Shown: piece after piece, positions 1-9,634 of the stretch | How the letters are laid out: each line of letters opens with the position of its first letter | Position numbering within the stretch: position 1 is the first letter of the stretch | Assembly (NCBI GenBank): GCA_964512995.1 | Contig: CAZELM010000027.1 | Location: 1 to 64,000, forward strand | Origin: CAZELM01 sp964512995 | GTDB taxonomy: Bacteria; CSSED10-310 | Direction: 5' to 3' | DNA length: 64,000 nt | Translations under genes and position numbers: made by a program | Notes under the pieces: model-generated | What the model was told of the DNA's origin: nothing | Databases searched by the model: none | Seen by the model: only the letters and a program-made list of their open reading frames with translations

Positions 1-2
1 CG

Positions 3-227
3 ATGGGTCCGACGGGTCCCCAGGGAATCCAGGGTGAGGCGGGTCCGATGGGTCCGACAGGTGCCCAGGGAATCCAGGGTGAGGCGGGTTCGATGGGTCC
101 GACAGGTGCCCAGGGAATCCAGGGTGAACAGGGTCCGATGGGTCCGACAGGTGCCCAAGGAGTCCAAGGTGAACAGGGTCCGATGGGTTCGACAGGTCCC
201 CAAGGAGTCCAAGGTGAACAGGGTCCG
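3..227 (+). repeat. 45-bp tandem repeats coding for collagen triplets
   Basis: The segment ATGGGTCCGAC (one base changed in the last copy) starts at 3, 48, 93, 138 and 183, an exact 45-base period. Each unit codes for five Gly-X-Y triplets (15 residues). Confidence 0.9.
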
Positions 228-941
228 ATAGGTCCGATAGGTCCGGCAGGTCCTCAGGGTATCCAGGGTGTCCGGGGTCCCACTGGATCGCAGGGGATTC
301 AGGGTCCTGCGGGGCCGGTTGGCGGAGCCAACAAACAGGTGGTGTACAATGATAATGGTGTAGCAGCCGGATCGGAGATCTACTACGACAAAACAACAAC
401 CAATGTGGGTATCGGCACAGCATCTCCAGGCCAGAAACTCTCGGTCAATGGCGTGATCGAATCGACGTCGGGTGGAGTGAAGTTCCCGGATGGTTCTGTG
501 CAGACTGTGGCCGGCAAAATCGTCAATGTCACGATCCACAACAATACAACACGACAAGTGCTCAACGCAGCGCCATCCATCACCATGGAAAGCTTTACCG
601 TCGATAAAAAGCGATCGGACAGCGTACTTTTGATCCAAGGTTCTATTTCCGGATGGGCTGACTGGTCAGGTAGTATGCAGCAGGGATGGCGGCTGGGATC
701 TGGAACAGAAACATATGCTCAAAGTGTCATGTATGAAACCAGTGACCATTCCAGAATTTACAGCACTCAGACCGTTATTGCCGGTCATACGACCACCGGT
801 CCCCAAACCATGGTTTTTCGCTATTTCAGTGCGACCGGTTCTTCCGACAGACCATTCGTGACCTACAATCCCAATGCAACGGACGACTCCCGGTTGATGC
901 AGACCCGATCGTCGTATGTCGTCTGGGAGATCGCTCCATAA
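3..941 (+). CDS. Collagen-like repeat surface protein, C-terminal part (5' end outside window)
   Basis: The visible 312 residues begin inside a Gly-X-Y collagen stalk (about residues 1-108) rich in GPTGPQG, GIQGE and GAQG triplets. It is followed by a short module with a YNDNG motif and VGIGTASP (about 115-150), then a unique C-terminal domain of about 160 residues. The same stalk and YN(D/N)xG/VGIG module recur in the proteins at 26661-28560 and 39982-42489, so this is one member of a modular family. In those relatives a signal peptide and a head domain precede the stalk, so this copy presumably starts upstream of the window. VGIGT-type motifs are common in tail-fibre-like and surface proteins. 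Likely secreted or surface-exposed; ligand unknown. Confidence 0.85.
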   Translation: MGPTGPQGIQGEAGPMGPTGAQGIQGEAGSMGPTGAQGIQGEQGPMGPTGAQGVQGEQGPMGSTGPQGVQGEQGPIGPIGPAGPQGIQGVRGPTGSQGIQGPAGPVGGANKQVVYNDNGVAAGSEIYYDKTTTNVGIGTASPGQKLSVNGVIESTSGGVKFPDGSVQTVAGKIVNVTIHNNTTRQVLNAAPSITMESFTVDKKRSDSVLLIQGSISGWADWSGSMQQGWRLGSGTETYAQSVMYETSDHSRIYSTQTVIAGHTTTGPQTMVFRYFSATGSSDRPFVTYNPNATDDSRLMQTRSSYVVWEIAP

Positions 942-1252
942 CACTTTCCATGTTCAGAGAATGAGAGATGAGGACGAAAATGAACACCGCGAGTGTGCTC
1001 AATACATTGATAAGCGTATTAGTCGCAGGAAATGTCCAAGACTCGCTTCGTTTTCGATCCTCATCCTTGATCTCATTTTTTCAAATATTCAGGCGATCGT
1101 CTCTACGAAATCCTCATGATCCCTGAACGTGCATTCGTTTCTGGTCATCAGACAGAACCTCGGATTATCGTTACTATTCCGTAAAAAATTTTTTGCAAAT
1201 CCCGCCGGATCATATAAAATCAAGCTTATCAAATCCCTCTGGAGGTTATTTC
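942..1252. other. Intergenic region upstream of the Lon-family gene
   Basis: There is no supported gene here. An AT-rich stretch with a TATAAA-like box at 1213-1218 lies about 35 bases before the downstream start codon and could be a -10 element, but no good -35 is visible at the right distance. Confidence 0.4.
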
Positions 1253-3802
1253 ATGAAAGAAAGGCTCAAATTCGTTCAAACGGCCCATGATGAAGTTCCA
1301 CCCGAAAAACTTCGATGGAAGTGTCCATTGGATTTGTTCGATTTCCAAACGACGAATGACCTGAAATCTACTCCCAAGATCATCGGGCAGCCCCGGGCGA
1401 TCCAGGCCATCAAAACAGGACTCCAGATCAAACATCCGGGGTACAATATCTATGTGTCCGGATTGACCGGAACCGGCCGCTCCTCCACGGTAAATCAGAT
1501 CTTGAAACAAGTCGATAAACAGAAAGAGGTTCCAGACGATAAACTCTATGTTCATAACTTCAAAGATAACGATCGACCCCGTTTGATCCGGTTACCAGCC
1601 GGTAAAGGGAAATCGTTTTGCAAGGATATGCAGCATCTGGTCGAGTCATTCAGACAGAATCTCCCCAGTATCTTCGAAAGTGATGAGTATAAAAACAGTC
1701 TCGAAGCATTAACCGACGCTTATCGGACTCGGCAACGTGATATCTTTCAACGATTTGAAAAGATTGTGTCTGAAGCGGGTTTTGCGGTCGTTCAGATTCA
1801 AACCGGGAAATTCACCCGGCCGGATCTCATGCCGGTTCTGGAAAATAATCCGGTTCAATGGGAAGATCTGGAAAAAATGGTATCGGAACAGAAATATCCA
1901 TCTGAAAAGCTGGAAGAACAAAAGAAGCAATACTTCGATTTTAAAAAGGAACTGGATAAAGTGCTTGCCAGCGGTCATGATCTCGAACGGAAACTTCGTG
2001 AAGAAATCGAGATGATTATCCGGAAATTCGGGAGTCCGTATATTGAGGACTTGATCAATGACATCCAGGACCGGTATCAAAATCCATCGGTGAGTGAATT
2101 TCTGGATGAAATACAGGAATACACACTGGCGGAAATTCCGATTTTTCTCAAAAAAGAGGATAAACCCGCAACACCTTCCGGGGGGGTTCATGCGTTTCTG
2201 GATCCATTCAAGTTTTATAAGGTCAACCTGCTGGTAGATAATTCCCGCTGCAAACGACCCCCCGTTATCATCGAAACCGCTCCCAATTATAAAAATCTAT
2301 TCGGTACGATTGAAAAAATGGTCGATCGGACGGGAAACTGGTTATCCGATTTCACCAACATCAAGGCCGGTTCTATTCTGCGAGCCGATGGTGGTGTTTT
2401 GGTTATCAATCTGATGGAAGCGCTGATCGAGCCGCTGGTCTGGAAAACCCTGAAAAGAACGCTCAAATACGGCCAGCTCGAAATCGATTCTCCCGAAGCG
2501 CTGTCCTTTTTCGGCCAATCTGCGCTCAAACCGGAACCCATCAAGCTGGAACTGAAGGTGGTGCTGATCGGCGATAAGCAAAGCTATCTGTTCTTGTACC
2601 ATTACGATGAAGATTTTAAGAAAATATTCAAAATCTCCGCTGATTTCGACGATCAGATGGACCGGAACAAACAACATATTCTCGATTGCGCCGGTTTTAT
2701 CAAACGGTTGTGCGATCAGGAAAAAATACTTCCCTTTGACCCTTCCGGTGTTGCAGCCATTATCGAGCAATCCATCCGGATGACCGACCGTCAGGATAAG
2801 CTGTCAACTCGGTTTTCCGATGTCGCGGATTTGATCCGGGAATCAGGGTTCTGGGCGCGTGATGCTCAAAGTGATGTGGTGACAAATGAACATGTCATGA
2901 AAGCGGTTGAGCAGAACATTTATCGGCGAAGCCTGATCGAGAACCGGATACAGGAATACTATGACGAGGGAATGATCATAATCGATACCTCCGGGAGAAA
3001 AACCGGACAGATCAATGGGCTGGCGGTTTACAATTATGGTGATGCTTCCTTTGGGAAACCCACCCGCATCACTGCAACGATCAGTTTTGGCAGAGCGGGG
3101 ATCATCAACATTGAACGTGAGGCGGAACTATCCGGCAAGATCCATGACAAGGGAATCCAGATTCTCAGTGGTTATCTCCGCAGCCAGTTCGCTCAGGATA
3201 AACCCTTGGCGCTAACGGCATCGATCTGTTTCGAGCAGTCGTATGGGGGAGTGGATGGAGACAGCGCGTCATCAACGGAGTTATATCTGCTGCTGGCGAC
3301 ATTGGCCGACCTGCCGATCCGGCAGGATATCGCTGTCACGGGATCCGTCAATCAACATGGTGAAATCCAGCCGATAGGTGGTGCTAACGAGAAGATCGAG
3401 GGATTTTTCGATATCTGTCGCCAACGCCGATTGACCGGCACGCAAGGTGTGATCATCCCCATACAGAATCTGGCAGATCTGCAATTGCGTCAGGATGTGG
3501 TCGATGCTGTTGCCAATGGCCGGTTCCATATCTGGGCGGTGGAGTGCATCGAAGACGGTCTGGAGATACTGACCGGTGTCCAGGCAGGCAAGAGAACATC
3601 CCATGGGAAATGGGAGAAAAATACGATTTTCGACCGTGTCGATCGCAAACTTACCGCACTGGCCTTGGGAATCCAGGAGTTTTTCACTTCTCAGGAGACA
3701 AAGTCGGCAGCGACCGGAACTCGGCCTCCCAAGGGACCGGCCATCCCCCCGCCACCCAAACAGCCAACACGAAAAGATGATGACGAAACAGACAGGAATT
3801 AG
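1253..3802 (+). CDS. Lon-family ATP-dependent protease (LonB/AAA_32-type)
   Basis: 849 residues. I place the start at the ATG at 1253 because GGAGG at 1241-1245 precedes it; the open frame continues upstream without a ribosome binding site. The N-terminal half has a P-loop-like GLTGTGRSS around residues 72-80, where Arg stands in place of the usual Walker Lys. It also has a long helical insertion and an AAA core (around 330-500). The C-terminal Lon protease domain carries the Ser-Lys dyad: Ser671 in DGDSAS and Lys714 in ANEKIEG. The tail is Pro-rich. This architecture matches the AAA_32/Lon_C proteases, soluble quality-control proteases distinct from classical LonA because they lack its N-terminal LAN domain. 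It converges on the CNNM gene. Confidence 0.9.
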   Translation: MKERLKFVQTAHDEVPPEKLRWKCPLDLFDFQTTNDLKSTPKIIGQPRAIQAIKTGLQIKHPGYNIYVSGLTGTGRSSTVNQILKQVDKQKEVPDDKLYVHNFKDNDRPRLIRLPAGKGKSFCKDMQHLVESFRQNLPSIFESDEYKNSLEALTDAYRTRQRDIFQRFEKIVSEAGFAVVQIQTGKFTRPDLMPVLENNPVQWEDLEKMVSEQKYPSEKLEEQKKQYFDFKKELDKVLASGHDLERKLREEIEMIIRKFGSPYIEDLINDIQDRYQNPSVSEFLDEIQEYTLAEIPIFLKKEDKPATPSGGVHAFLDPFKFYKVNLLVDNSRCKRPPVIIETAPNYKNLFGTIEKMVDRTGNWLSDFTNIKAGSILRADGGVLVINLMEALIEPLVWKTLKRTLKYGQLEIDSPEALSFFGQSALKPEPIKLELKVVLIGDKQSYLFLYHYDEDFKKIFKISADFDDQMDRNKQHILDCAGFIKRLCDQEKILPFDPSGVAAIIEQSIRMTDRQDKLSTRFSDVADLIRESGFWARDAQSDVVTNEHVMKAVEQNIYRRSLIENRIQEYYDEGMIIIDTSGRKTGQINGLAVYNYGDASFGKPTRITATISFGRAGIINIEREAELSGKIHDKGIQILSGYLRSQFAQDKPLALTASICFEQSYGGVDGDSASSTELYLLLATLADLPIRQDIAVTGSVNQHGEIQPIGGANEKIEGFFDICRQRRLTGTQGVIIPIQNLADLQLRQDVVDAVANGRFHIWAVECIEDGLEILTGVQAGKRTSHGKWEKNTIFDRVDRKLTALALGIQEFFTSQETKSAATGTRPPKGPAIPPPPKQPTRKDDDETDRN

Positions 3803-3872
3803 TGGCTTCTGACAATATAGGATGACCTTGTGGTTTCAGAACCGATTCAAAGGAGATAGGGCTGACAGGTTG

Positions 3873-3892
3873 GGATGGATTTCTTTCCATCC
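3873..3892. terminator. Small hairpin between convergent genes
   Basis: GGATGGA and TCCATCC form a perfect 7-bp stem with a 6-base loop, in the 100-base gap between two convergent genes. There is no long T-run, so terminator function is only a guess. Confidence 0.3.
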
Positions 3893-3902
3893 GTTCCACC
3901 AT

Positions 3903-5222
3903 TCAGCTCTGTCCGGGATTTCCCGCGTTGTCAGATGAATCGGGTAACCGACTAGCCAAGACCTTATCGATTCGGTTTCCATCAAGGTCGACGACCTCCA
4001 ATTTCCAACCATCCCACGCAGCAATATCGCCTGTGCCAGGAACTTTACCCATCAACCACATGATCATGCCACTGAGCGTATGGTAGTATCCCATTCCTTC
4101 TTCGGGAACTGCTTTCAGTTCGAGTCGATCCTTTAGTTCTAGAATCGGGATCATTCCATCCAGCAGCCATGAGCCATCCTCCCGCTGCACCGACCAAACA
4201 TCTTCATTATCTCGGGGATTGAACTCACCGGTCAGTGCTTCCAGAAGATCCTGCAAGGTGACCAATCCGATGATTTCACCATACTCGTCCACGATGAAAA
4301 CCATTTGTACACCGGACTCACGGAAAACTTCCAGCAGTTTCATTCCATTCATTGATTCGGGCATATAAACTGGGGGAACCAGATAGTCTGCAATGGCGTC
4401 ATTCGATCCGCCCTTCAAATGTAATTTAAGCAGACGTTTAGCCGTAATGACTCCAAGCACTTCATGCAATGTTCCCCGGCAGACCGGGAAACGCGAGTGG
4501 TCGGAGGCAATGAGCATTTCCAGGTTTTCTTCAATCGGTTGCTCGATATCTAGAAAGATAATCTCGTTGCGAGGCGTCATCAGCGAAGCGATCTGCCGGC
4601 CATCTAGACGGAATACATTCCGTACAATTTCATGTTCCTGTTTTTCGATCAGGCCTGCCTGCGATCCCTCCACCAGCATGGCATGGATATCTTCTTCCGT
4701 GAGGTCAGCGTTTTTCTCGTCACATTTACCTGTGAGTTTCAAAATAAGATTAGTGGAGACAGATAGCAGAAGAACAAATGGACCTGATAGTTTTGCCGCC
4801 AGCATGATCGGATACGCCATAAGTCGGGCAATACTTTCTGCGTATAGCAGAGCGATTCGTTTTGGAACGAGTTCGCCGATCACAATGGAGACGTAGGTGA
4901 TAAACATCACCACAAGGGTAGTCGCGCCGATCGAACTGCTTGTGTTATCAAGGCCAATTCGCTGAAGTGCTTCGCCAAGGGGACCTGCAAATACAGCTTC
5001 ACCAACAATACCGTTGAGGGTACCAATGGCGGTAATACCGATTTGAATCGTTGAGAGGAATTGTGTGGGTTGTTCCCCGAGTCGCAGTGCGATCGCTGCG
5101 GATCGGTCTCCATAATCAGCTCGTTTCTGCAGGCGACTTTTACGAGCGGTGACCAAGGCGATTTCTGACATGGCGAAAACGCCATTCAGACATATCAAAA
5201 TGAATAATATCGCAATGTCCAA
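3903..5222 (-). CDS. CNNM/HlyC-CorC family membrane protein with CBS pair
   Basis: 439 residues from a TTG start at 5222, chosen because AAGGAG lies six bases before it; an earlier TTG at 5237 lacks a ribosome site. The N-terminal DUF21/CNNM transmembrane domain (about residues 1-185, with SEIAL near residue 18) is followed by two CBS domains (about 200-330; MTPRNEI and VDEYGEI motifs). It ends with a CorC_HlyC transporter-associated domain (about 345-425; DGMI and GDI motifs). The family is linked to Mg2+/Co2+ export and was historically annotated as hemolysin. It sits alone, convergent with the Lon-family gene. The substrate cannot be read from the sequence. Confidence 0.9.
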   Translation of the reverse strand: MDIAILFILICLNGVFAMSEIALVTARKSRLQKRADYGDRSAAIALRLGEQPTQFLSTIQIGITAIGTLNGIVGEAVFAGPLGEALQRIGLDNTSSSIGATTLVVMFITYVSIVIGELVPKRIALLYAESIARLMAYPIMLAAKLSGPFVLLLSVSTNLILKLTGKCDEKNADLTEEDIHAMLVEGSQAGLIEKQEHEIVRNVFRLDGRQIASLMTPRNEIIFLDIEQPIEENLEMLIASDHSRFPVCRGTLHEVLGVITAKRLLKLHLKGGSNDAIADYLVPPVYMPESMNGMKLLEVFRESGVQMVFIVDEYGEIIGLVTLQDLLEALTGEFNPRDNEDVWSVQREDGSWLLDGMIPILELKDRLELKAVPEEGMGYYHTLSGMIMWLMGKVPGTGDIAAWDGWKLEVVDLDGNRIDKVLASRLPDSSDNAGNPGQS

Positions 5223-5594
5223 GCAAAACTCCTTCAATCAATCTGTGAGTCGAATCCACATGTTCGGATCCAGTTTACCAGTTTTCAGTTATACGACGAT
5301 TAATCGAAATAATCCAACAGTCGATAAATGTTCAATCTCAGATCTGTTTAACAATTTAGTAATGATCTATCATTAGCAAGTGATAATCCGGTTATTAGTT
5401 CTAACTGTTTTTCTTCGAAGTGAAGAAGAAAACATCACCGCCTTAAAATCACGATCAGTGAATCATTTTTAACCTCACATCTTTCGATGACCGAAGTATC
5501 ACGAAGTTGAAAGACAGTGATGTGTCCCTCCTGGCGAAATAAATGATTTTCCTGATGATATTGGATGCCTCATTTGGATGATTAGGAAATAAAG

Positions 5595-5623
5595 AAACCC
5601 CTTCCAGAGAGGGGAAGGGGTTT
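5595..5623 (-). terminator. Terminator-like 11-bp hairpin (minus orientation)
   Basis: AAACCCCTTCC and GGAAGGGGTTT form a perfect 11-bp inverted repeat with a 7-base loop. Read on the minus strand the stem is followed by TTTCTTTATTT, a T-rich tail typical of intrinsic terminators. The plus strand has only three Ts. No minus-strand gene upstream of it is recognised, so it may end a small RNA or a leader. Confidence 0.45.
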
Positions 5624-5758
5624 GGATTCAAAGGGGAACAAGGAGGTCGAGATCACGATCATGGGGTCAGATCGTTTTCAACATATATACGCATGAAGGC
5701 GGAAGTGTGTTCCGAAATTTTTTCTCCAGACTCGCCACCACTTAACAATGTTTGAATA

Positions 5759-5787
5759 TTGACTCTTTGGGTTAAGCTCCCTACACT
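5759..5787 (+). promoter_or_regulatory. Sigma70-like promoter for the PA14/glycosyltransferase gene
   Basis: TTGACT and TACACT are separated by 17 bases, 31 bases before the ATG at 5819. Confidence 0.5.
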
Positions 5788-5818
5788 TTGTGCCTGTTTG
5801 GAAATGAGGAGGTATTGA

Positions 5819-8800
5819 ATGGAACCACTCGCAGACACCGGGATCGCTCACTGTATCAGTCAGATTGAAACGATTCGGTGGCTGGTTTTCACCGCTATCG
5901 TGATTGCAATCTCTGCGTGGATTCCCTGGTTCTTTCATAAAACCAGTGATCGGAAACCCACCGGCATTGAAGCGAAAGAACGGGTGGGAGATAGATTTCG
6001 TTGTTACATTCTGATGATTCTGTTGACCATCCTCAGAAAACCATTCCTGTCATTCAATTTACTGGTGGTTTTGGGAGCCATGATTGCCATGTTCAGTTTA
6101 TTGAGCAGTGAGAAGCTGTTCATTCCGGGGATGATCGTGGCAATGATCGGAATCTGGTTCGCTTCACTCTATTCAAATAATAGGAAATACATATTTACAG
6201 GTTTGTTGTTGTTATGGTTGGCTCTTTTTAAATCTCTGTTTTTCTACTGGCATCCCGAAATTGAAACAATACTGTTAAAAAAGCTCGGTATGGACGTCGG
6301 TCTTTCTGCTCAACGTTTCTCAAATACCGTCTGGGAGTTGCCGGTTGAACTGGAAACTTGTTTGACAGGCCTCGATCTCCATAAAAATCGTTCCGGATCG
6401 ATTATGGAGGGAGATGACTTTTCGCTTCGGATCACCGGCTGGCTTTATGTGGACCGGAGCGGAGAATATTCATTCGAACTTGTTTCGGATGATGGATCGT
6501 ATCTGATCATAAATGGGAATGAGTTTCTTTCCAATCCCGGATATCACGCCAAGACTGAAGTTGCTGATACCATAAAACTTTCGAAAGGGTATCATGAAAT
6601 ACAGATTTTGTATTTTAACGGCACTGCAGATGCCGATCTGACACTGACCTGGACACCACCCAATACACCGAGGCAGGCCATTCCGGGATATCACCTGTTC
6701 AGGCAAAGACCCGATCCCGTGCGTCATCATCTATTCCTGAGCATCCGGGTCATTCATACCCAGTGGTTGAGTATCCTGTTCGTCGCTCTCGGCACGGTGT
6801 TTTTATTTCGGGGGCTCCATGGGAAAATGCCGCCGCTGAGAAGTGTAAAAGAGTCTCTGGGTAATGCTCGTGGATCATTTCGCTCACATATTCCATCCAT
6901 CTGCGCTGGTATCGTCATTTTTTTCATCGCCCGATTGTTGATGATGGTATGGTGTGATCTACCATCCCGTGGTCCTGTGTCGCATGGGTTGAATGGCTAT
7001 TTTTTCAGCAACGACCAGTTTTTGGATCTGATCGGGGAGTTTGACGGGAAAAATGCACGATTTCATTCCGTGACCGCTCGGATATTTGGCCGAAACCACT
7101 TTTATGCCAGGTTTGAGGGCTGGCTTCATGTTTCGACACCGGGAGAATATCAGTTTGAACTTCGTGCGGATGATGGAGCCCGGCTGTTCATCGATCATTC
7201 GCTGTTCATTGACGCATGGAATGATGACTGGCGCCGAAGCAGACCACATCCGATCAACCTCCAGGAGGGATTCCACGCCATCCGGATTGATATGCATAAT
7301 CAAGCGCTCCCGGCTTGTATCGATGTAAAATGGAGCACCGGTGCCGGCATTCCTCTCAAACCAATCCCGATTATGCGGCTTTTCAAGGAGAAGCCTTCCG
7401 ACACATCGTTTGCGTCTGATCAGACATTCCAACTCAACCGTCGATTTATGATCATTGGATTAACAGGTATTCTGGTCATCAGTCTGCTGATGCTTTTCCA
7501 TCCCCGTTTCTCATGGCTGGACGCCTTTCTGGCTGGTCCACTGGCTCTTTCGTTATTCATCATTTCGTTTTTGTGGAATGCCAGAACCATGGATATGGAC
7601 CACCGCTATGGCATGAATTGGTTCCTGGAACTCCCGGTGGCGTACCAGTTCCTGGTTTCGGTCATCATCCTGTTGCTGGCATTCCCAGGGATCCGGCTTC
7701 AACTCAAAGGTATTCCGAAATGGATATCAGATCATCCGGCCATTGAATCGATTTTCTGGGTTGTCGCGGTATCGTTTGCGGTGATGGGTCAGATGAAACT
7801 TACGGGTCCGGTGGCCATCCGGTCGGTTCAGGGAGCGGTTCTTTATGGATTCTCAGGTATCCTGATCATTTTATCCAGCCGGTTATTCCCGGGATTGCGG
7901 CAGGATGTTGATGAAGGCGTCAGCCGGGACTCCTTTCCCTTTCGAGCATTCCTTTTCATCCTGATCATTTTGGCTGCGACGTTCCTGCGTTTTTACAAGC
8001 TGTCTGAATTGCCTCCCGGATTGTGGTGGGATGAGGCGCAGACCGGGATGGTGGCGCGGGGAATTCTGAGAGGTCAACTCCCACCGATTTATGACCTTCG
8101 GATCAATGCAGGATCATTGGCATCCTATTGGGTGGCGGGATGGTTTGCCTTTTTCGGAAGCTCCGTGTACGCCTTACGGAGTTATTGTGCGATGGTTGGC
8201 GTCGTCACTGTTCTGGTCTCCTACTGGTATTTCCGTCAGTTTTTTTCACAGTGGTGGAGCCTTTTGGGAATGGCTTTTGTTGCCATCTCACGCTGGCTGT
8301 TTTCCATTAATCGTGTCGCAATGGCAACGATTGACGAAACAATCCTATTGACCTTTATGGTTTTTATTTTTTATATCCGTGCGGTCCGGAGCCGTCGGAT
8401 GTCCGATTATGTGATTACAGGCGTTCTGTTGGGGACCGGCCTTCATCTGCATACCGGCGCTCGGGTTTTGCCGATGATTATCGGAGCGGATATTGCTGTC
8501 AAGTTTTTCAAGAAACGAAAAGAGTATATGGCCGCACATGGGATTCAAGCCCTTATCATGATCATCCTGGCGATGGTTGTTTTTGCGCCGATGGCGATCC
8601 ATATCATCAATCACCAGTCAGATTATTTTTATCGCACCAAACAGACGCTCCTCTCATCAGAATACCCGGGATGGATTCCAACGAAACCCATCATCGAAAA
8701 TACGATCCATTATCTGAAGATGTACTCCTTCTCCGGGGACTGGCATCCCAGACACAATGTCAACAAGGAACCTCAACTGGCTCCCTTGATCGCCATTCTT

Positions 8801-9634
8801 GCGTTCCTGGGATTCATATTGGCACTCAGTAAGCTCTATCGGGATGAAGAACGCCTGTTTTTCATGGGATTCTGTCTGGTATCCTTACAGGGAATCCTGA
8901 CCGTTCACAGTGATACCGCGAATCTCAACCGGGTGGCTGAAAATATTCCCATTGTCCACTTGTGGGCTGTTGTGGGTGGGGTAACCATTTTTCAGGGATT
9001 GAAGAGAATGATGGGCGATGTGACTGCCCGTGTGCTCATCGTACTGATCTCTCTGTTTATATTGGGATTTACATTGCGTCGGGAGTTCCGGATCTATTTT
9101 CACGATTATTATAAAGATCCTGCGATTGTGGGAGTATATGGATTTCAGGCGGAGTTGACGGAATCCGCCACCTATATCGCGAAGCTGCTTGAACAGCATC
9201 CGACGATCAATATCTGGGCGGAGTATACCCAGGCAGATTCATTCCGATATGTTTTCAGCGGCAGTCCACGCTTACATGAAATCCGGTTGGAGAGTGATCT
9301 GCCGCAGTCTCCTCAACCATATCCCATTGCGATCATCGTTCAGAAAGAGAGTCGCGAGCTGGATGCATGGGTCAAGGAACATTTCCCTATGGCAGATGCA
9401 AAAGAAGTCGGATATTCCTTGATACCGGCATATACATTGTTCACGGTGTATTTCATCCCGCCATCCGAGGAACTGGGAGTGTTTGATCGATCATTGGAAA
9501 GCGGAGAGACCCGAACAGAGATTGATAATGGGGCTGCAATGAGCAATAACGACATGGAGCGCGGCGATGTCACACGGCCTGAAGCTCTCGCAGAACCCTC
9601 AGAATCATCTCCACCGGGACATCATCCCGAATGA
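5819..9634 (+). CDS. Large membrane glycosyltransferase-39-like protein with two PA14-like domains
   Basis: 1271 residues; the ATG is preceded by GAGGAGG. The N-terminus has several membrane segments (about residues 15-160). Two extracytoplasmic domains of the PA14 type follow: the first around 185-295 (GEYSFEL, SDDGSYL) and the second around 390-510 (GEYQFEL, ADDGARLFID). The C-terminal half is a many-spanning GT-C fold resembling PMT/ArnT glycosyltransferases. After a helix it has PPGLWWDEAQTG near residue 735, the typical first-loop acidic motif for lipid-linked sugar donors. Such enzymes move sugars from polyprenyl-phosphate to protein or lipid on the outer face of the membrane; PA14 domains often bind carbohydrate. 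The last 65 bases overlap the convergent aroB gene. The acceptor is unknown. Confidence 0.75.
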   Translation: MEPLADTGIAHCISQIETIRWLVFTAIVIAISAWIPWFFHKTSDRKPTGIEAKERVGDRFRCYILMILLTILRKPFLSFNLLVVLGAMIAMFSLLSSEKLFIPGMIVAMIGIWFASLYSNNRKYIFTGLLLLWLALFKSLFFYWHPEIETILLKKLGMDVGLSAQRFSNTVWELPVELETCLTGLDLHKNRSGSIMEGDDFSLRITGWLYVDRSGEYSFELVSDDGSYLIINGNEFLSNPGYHAKTEVADTIKLSKGYHEIQILYFNGTADADLTLTWTPPNTPRQAIPGYHLFRQRPDPVRHHLFLSIRVIHTQWLSILFVALGTVFLFRGLHGKMPPLRSVKESLGNARGSFRSHIPSICAGIVIFFIARLLMMVWCDLPSRGPVSHGLNGYFFSNDQFLDLIGEFDGKNARFHSVTARIFGRNHFYARFEGWLHVSTPGEYQFELRADDGARLFIDHSLFIDAWNDDWRRSRPHPINLQEGFHAIRIDMHNQALPACIDVKWSTGAGIPLKPIPIMRLFKEKPSDTSFASDQTFQLNRRFMIIGLTGILVISLLMLFHPRFSWLDAFLAGPLALSLFIISFLWNARTMDMDHRYGMNWFLELPVAYQFLVSVIILLLAFPGIRLQLKGIPKWISDHPAIESIFWVVAVSFAVMGQMKLTGPVAIRSVQGAVLYGFSGILIILSSRLFPGLRQDVDEGVSRDSFPFRAFLFILIILAATFLRFYKLSELPPGLWWDEAQTGMVARGILRGQLPPIYDLRINAGSLASYWVAGWFAFFGSSVYALRSYCAMVGVVTVLVSYWYFRQFFSQWWSLLGMAFVAISRWLFSINRVAMATIDETILLTFMVFIFYIRAVRSRRMSDYVITGVLLGTGLHLHTGARVLPMIIGADIAVKFFKKRKEYMAAHGIQALIMIILAMVVFAPMAIHIINHQSDYFYRTKQTLLSSEYPGWIPTKPIIENTIHYLKMYSFSGDWHPRHNVNKEPQLAPLIAILAFLGFILALSKLYRDEERLFFMGFCLVSLQGILTVHSDTANLNRVAENIPIVHLWAVVGGVTIFQGLKRMMGDVTARVLIVLISLFILGFTLRREFRIYFHDYYKDPAIVGVYGFQAELTESATYIAKLLEQHPTINIWAEYTQADSFRYVFSGSPRLHEIRLESDLPQSPQPYPIAIIVQKESRELDAWVKEHFPMADAKEVGYSLIPAYTLFTVYFIPPSEELGVFDRSLESGETRTEIDNGAAMSNNDMERGDVTRPEALAEPSESSPPGHHPE

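Larger units (their letters stand above)
5223..5818. other. Divergent intergenic region
   Basis: About 600 bases without a supported gene lie between the divergent CNNM and PA14/glycosyltransferase genes. It holds the hairpin at 5595-5623 and the promoter at 5759-5787, described separately. The rest is AT-rich. Confidence 0.5.

Noticed and set aside
3..227. CRISPR-like array
   Set aside because: Units are contiguous 45-base coding repeats with no variable spacers.
5678..5938. 86-codon minus-strand open frame near the orphan terminator
   Set aside because: It overlaps the start of the PA14/glycosyltransferase gene and shows no ribosome site or recognisable protein.
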